Of a stretch of DNA of 5,842 nucleotides, positions 5,342 through 5,842 are shown one piece after another. The stretch lies in NCBI GenBank assembly GCA_021205485.1, contig JAJPXK010000051.1:1-5842 (forward strand). Reading direction: 5' to 3'. Within the stretch, counting starts at the first letter, position 1, and each line of letters opens with the position of its first letter. The notes under the pieces were generated by a model. The model ran no database searches. It was not told the origin of the DNA and saw only the letters and a list, made by a program, of their open reading frames with translations. The translations under genes and the position numbers were made by a program. The DNA comes from Clostridia bacterium. Its GTDB lineage: Bacteria > Bacillota > Clostridia > Christensenellales > Borkfalkiaceae.

Positions 5342-5842
5342 ATGGCAGTAGACTCGTTGTTTACAAACGGCATAATAGCCGCGAGAGAGAAATATTTATT
5401 GAAGGATAAATTGCTTCGTATGTGCGAGGTAAGCGCGGACGAAGCTTTCCGTATGCTGGCAGAGAGCGGTTTCGGTAAAGACGTAACCGTATCTTCCGTC
5501 TACGAATACGAAAAGCTGATTTTAGCCGACAGCCGCGACATAGACTCTTTTATCCGTGAATTTTCCCCCTCCGCGGCGGAGGAGCAGTACCTTCTAGCCC
5601 CGAGGGATTTCCACAACGCCAAGGCTTTGGTAAAGGCAGAGCGCCTCGGCGCCGACGCGGGGCCTATGCTCGCGCCCGACGGGCTTATTCCCGCCGAAGA
5701 TATTAAGGCCTGCCTTAAATCGGGCGATTTTTCGCCGCTGCCCGCCGAACTTAAAAACGCCGTTTTAAATGCGAGGGAGTACCTCTCGCAGGGCGAGGCT
5801 TACGGGGCGGAAACGGGGGCTATTTTCGATAAGGCCCTTTAC
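5342..5842 (+). CDS. ntpC: V-type ATPase subunit C (d/AC39 family), 3' partial
   Basis: Subunit that sits as a socket on the membrane ring and holds the central shaft (subunits D and F). The frame starts at the ATG at 5342 and stays open to the last base. The 167 visible residues are about half of the usual length of roughly 330. Family signs are the N-terminal helix NGIIAAREKYLLKDKLLRM (9-27), an acidic-Ala-FRML segment (33-39) like the family DAxxML motif, and DFHNAKALVKAERLG (89-103), the counterpart of the conserved DYHNLKxLLKA motif. The ribosome site is modest (TAAGG at 5330-5334, 7 nt from the ATG), and the gap after ntpE is only 14 nt. Its place after ntpE supports the call. Subunits G, A, B and D would be expected next. 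Confidence 0.93.
   Translation, partial: MAVDSLFTNGIIAAREKYLLKDKLLRMCEVSADEAFRMLAESGFGKDVTVSSVYEYEKLILADSRDIDSFIREFSPSAAEEQYLLAPRDFHNAKALVKAERLGADAGPMLAPDGLIPAEDIKACLKSGDFSPLPAELKNAVLNAREYLSQGEAYGAETGAIFDKALY

Overview
The window comes from an endospore-forming member of the Bacillota, most likely an anaerobic clostridium. It carries the tail of a spoIIA sporulation operon followed by the first five genes of a bacterial V-type (A/V-type, Ntp) ATPase operon, all on the + strand. Strong Shine-Dalgarno sites, AT-rich gaps between moderately GC-rich genes, and a V-type rather than F-type ATPase fit a fermentative, possibly gut-associated clostridium. The genus cannot be named from the sequence.

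Layout. 1-1468: spoIIAA (5' end cut by the window), spoIIAB and sigF, tightly packed, with spoIIAB and sigF overlapping by 8 nt. 1469-1750: a gene-free stretch holding small inverted repeats, a rho-independent terminator (1522-1560), a good sigma-A-type promoter (1645-1673, extended -10) and a bulged hairpin with a perfect 16-nt palindromic core in the predicted 5' leader. 1751-4028: ntpF (subunit G/H) and ntpI (subunit a/I), overlapping by 14 nt. 4029-4246: a 218-nt gap with two direct copies of a dispersed intergenic repeat of the TGTCATCCTGAGC type, then an A/C-only leader running into a strong Shine-Dalgarno site. 4247-5842: ntpK (c ring), ntpE (stalk) and the first half of ntpC, which runs off the window.

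How the genes work together. SpoIIAB is the anti-sigma factor and kinase that holds sigma-F inactive. SpoIIAA, when dephosphorylated, displaces it, so the three products form the partner-switching module that turns on forespore transcription. The second operon builds a rotary ion pump. NtpK forms the membrane ring, NtpI carries the stator arginines and ion half-channels, NtpE and NtpF form the peripheral stalk, and NtpC joins the ring to the central shaft. The catalytic A and B subunits and the shaft subunits D and G/F should lie downstream. The gene order F-I-K-E-C matches the Enterococcus hirae ntp operon. NtpK keeps every residue I recall as a Na+ ligand in the E. hirae ring, so sodium transport is predicted.

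I see no previously undescribed system. All seven genes belong to known families. The points that deserve a second look are in the non-coding DNA: the leader hairpin before ntpF, the repeat pair between ntpI and ntpK, and the unusual ntpK leader. The short C-terminus of SpoIIAA is also worth checking.
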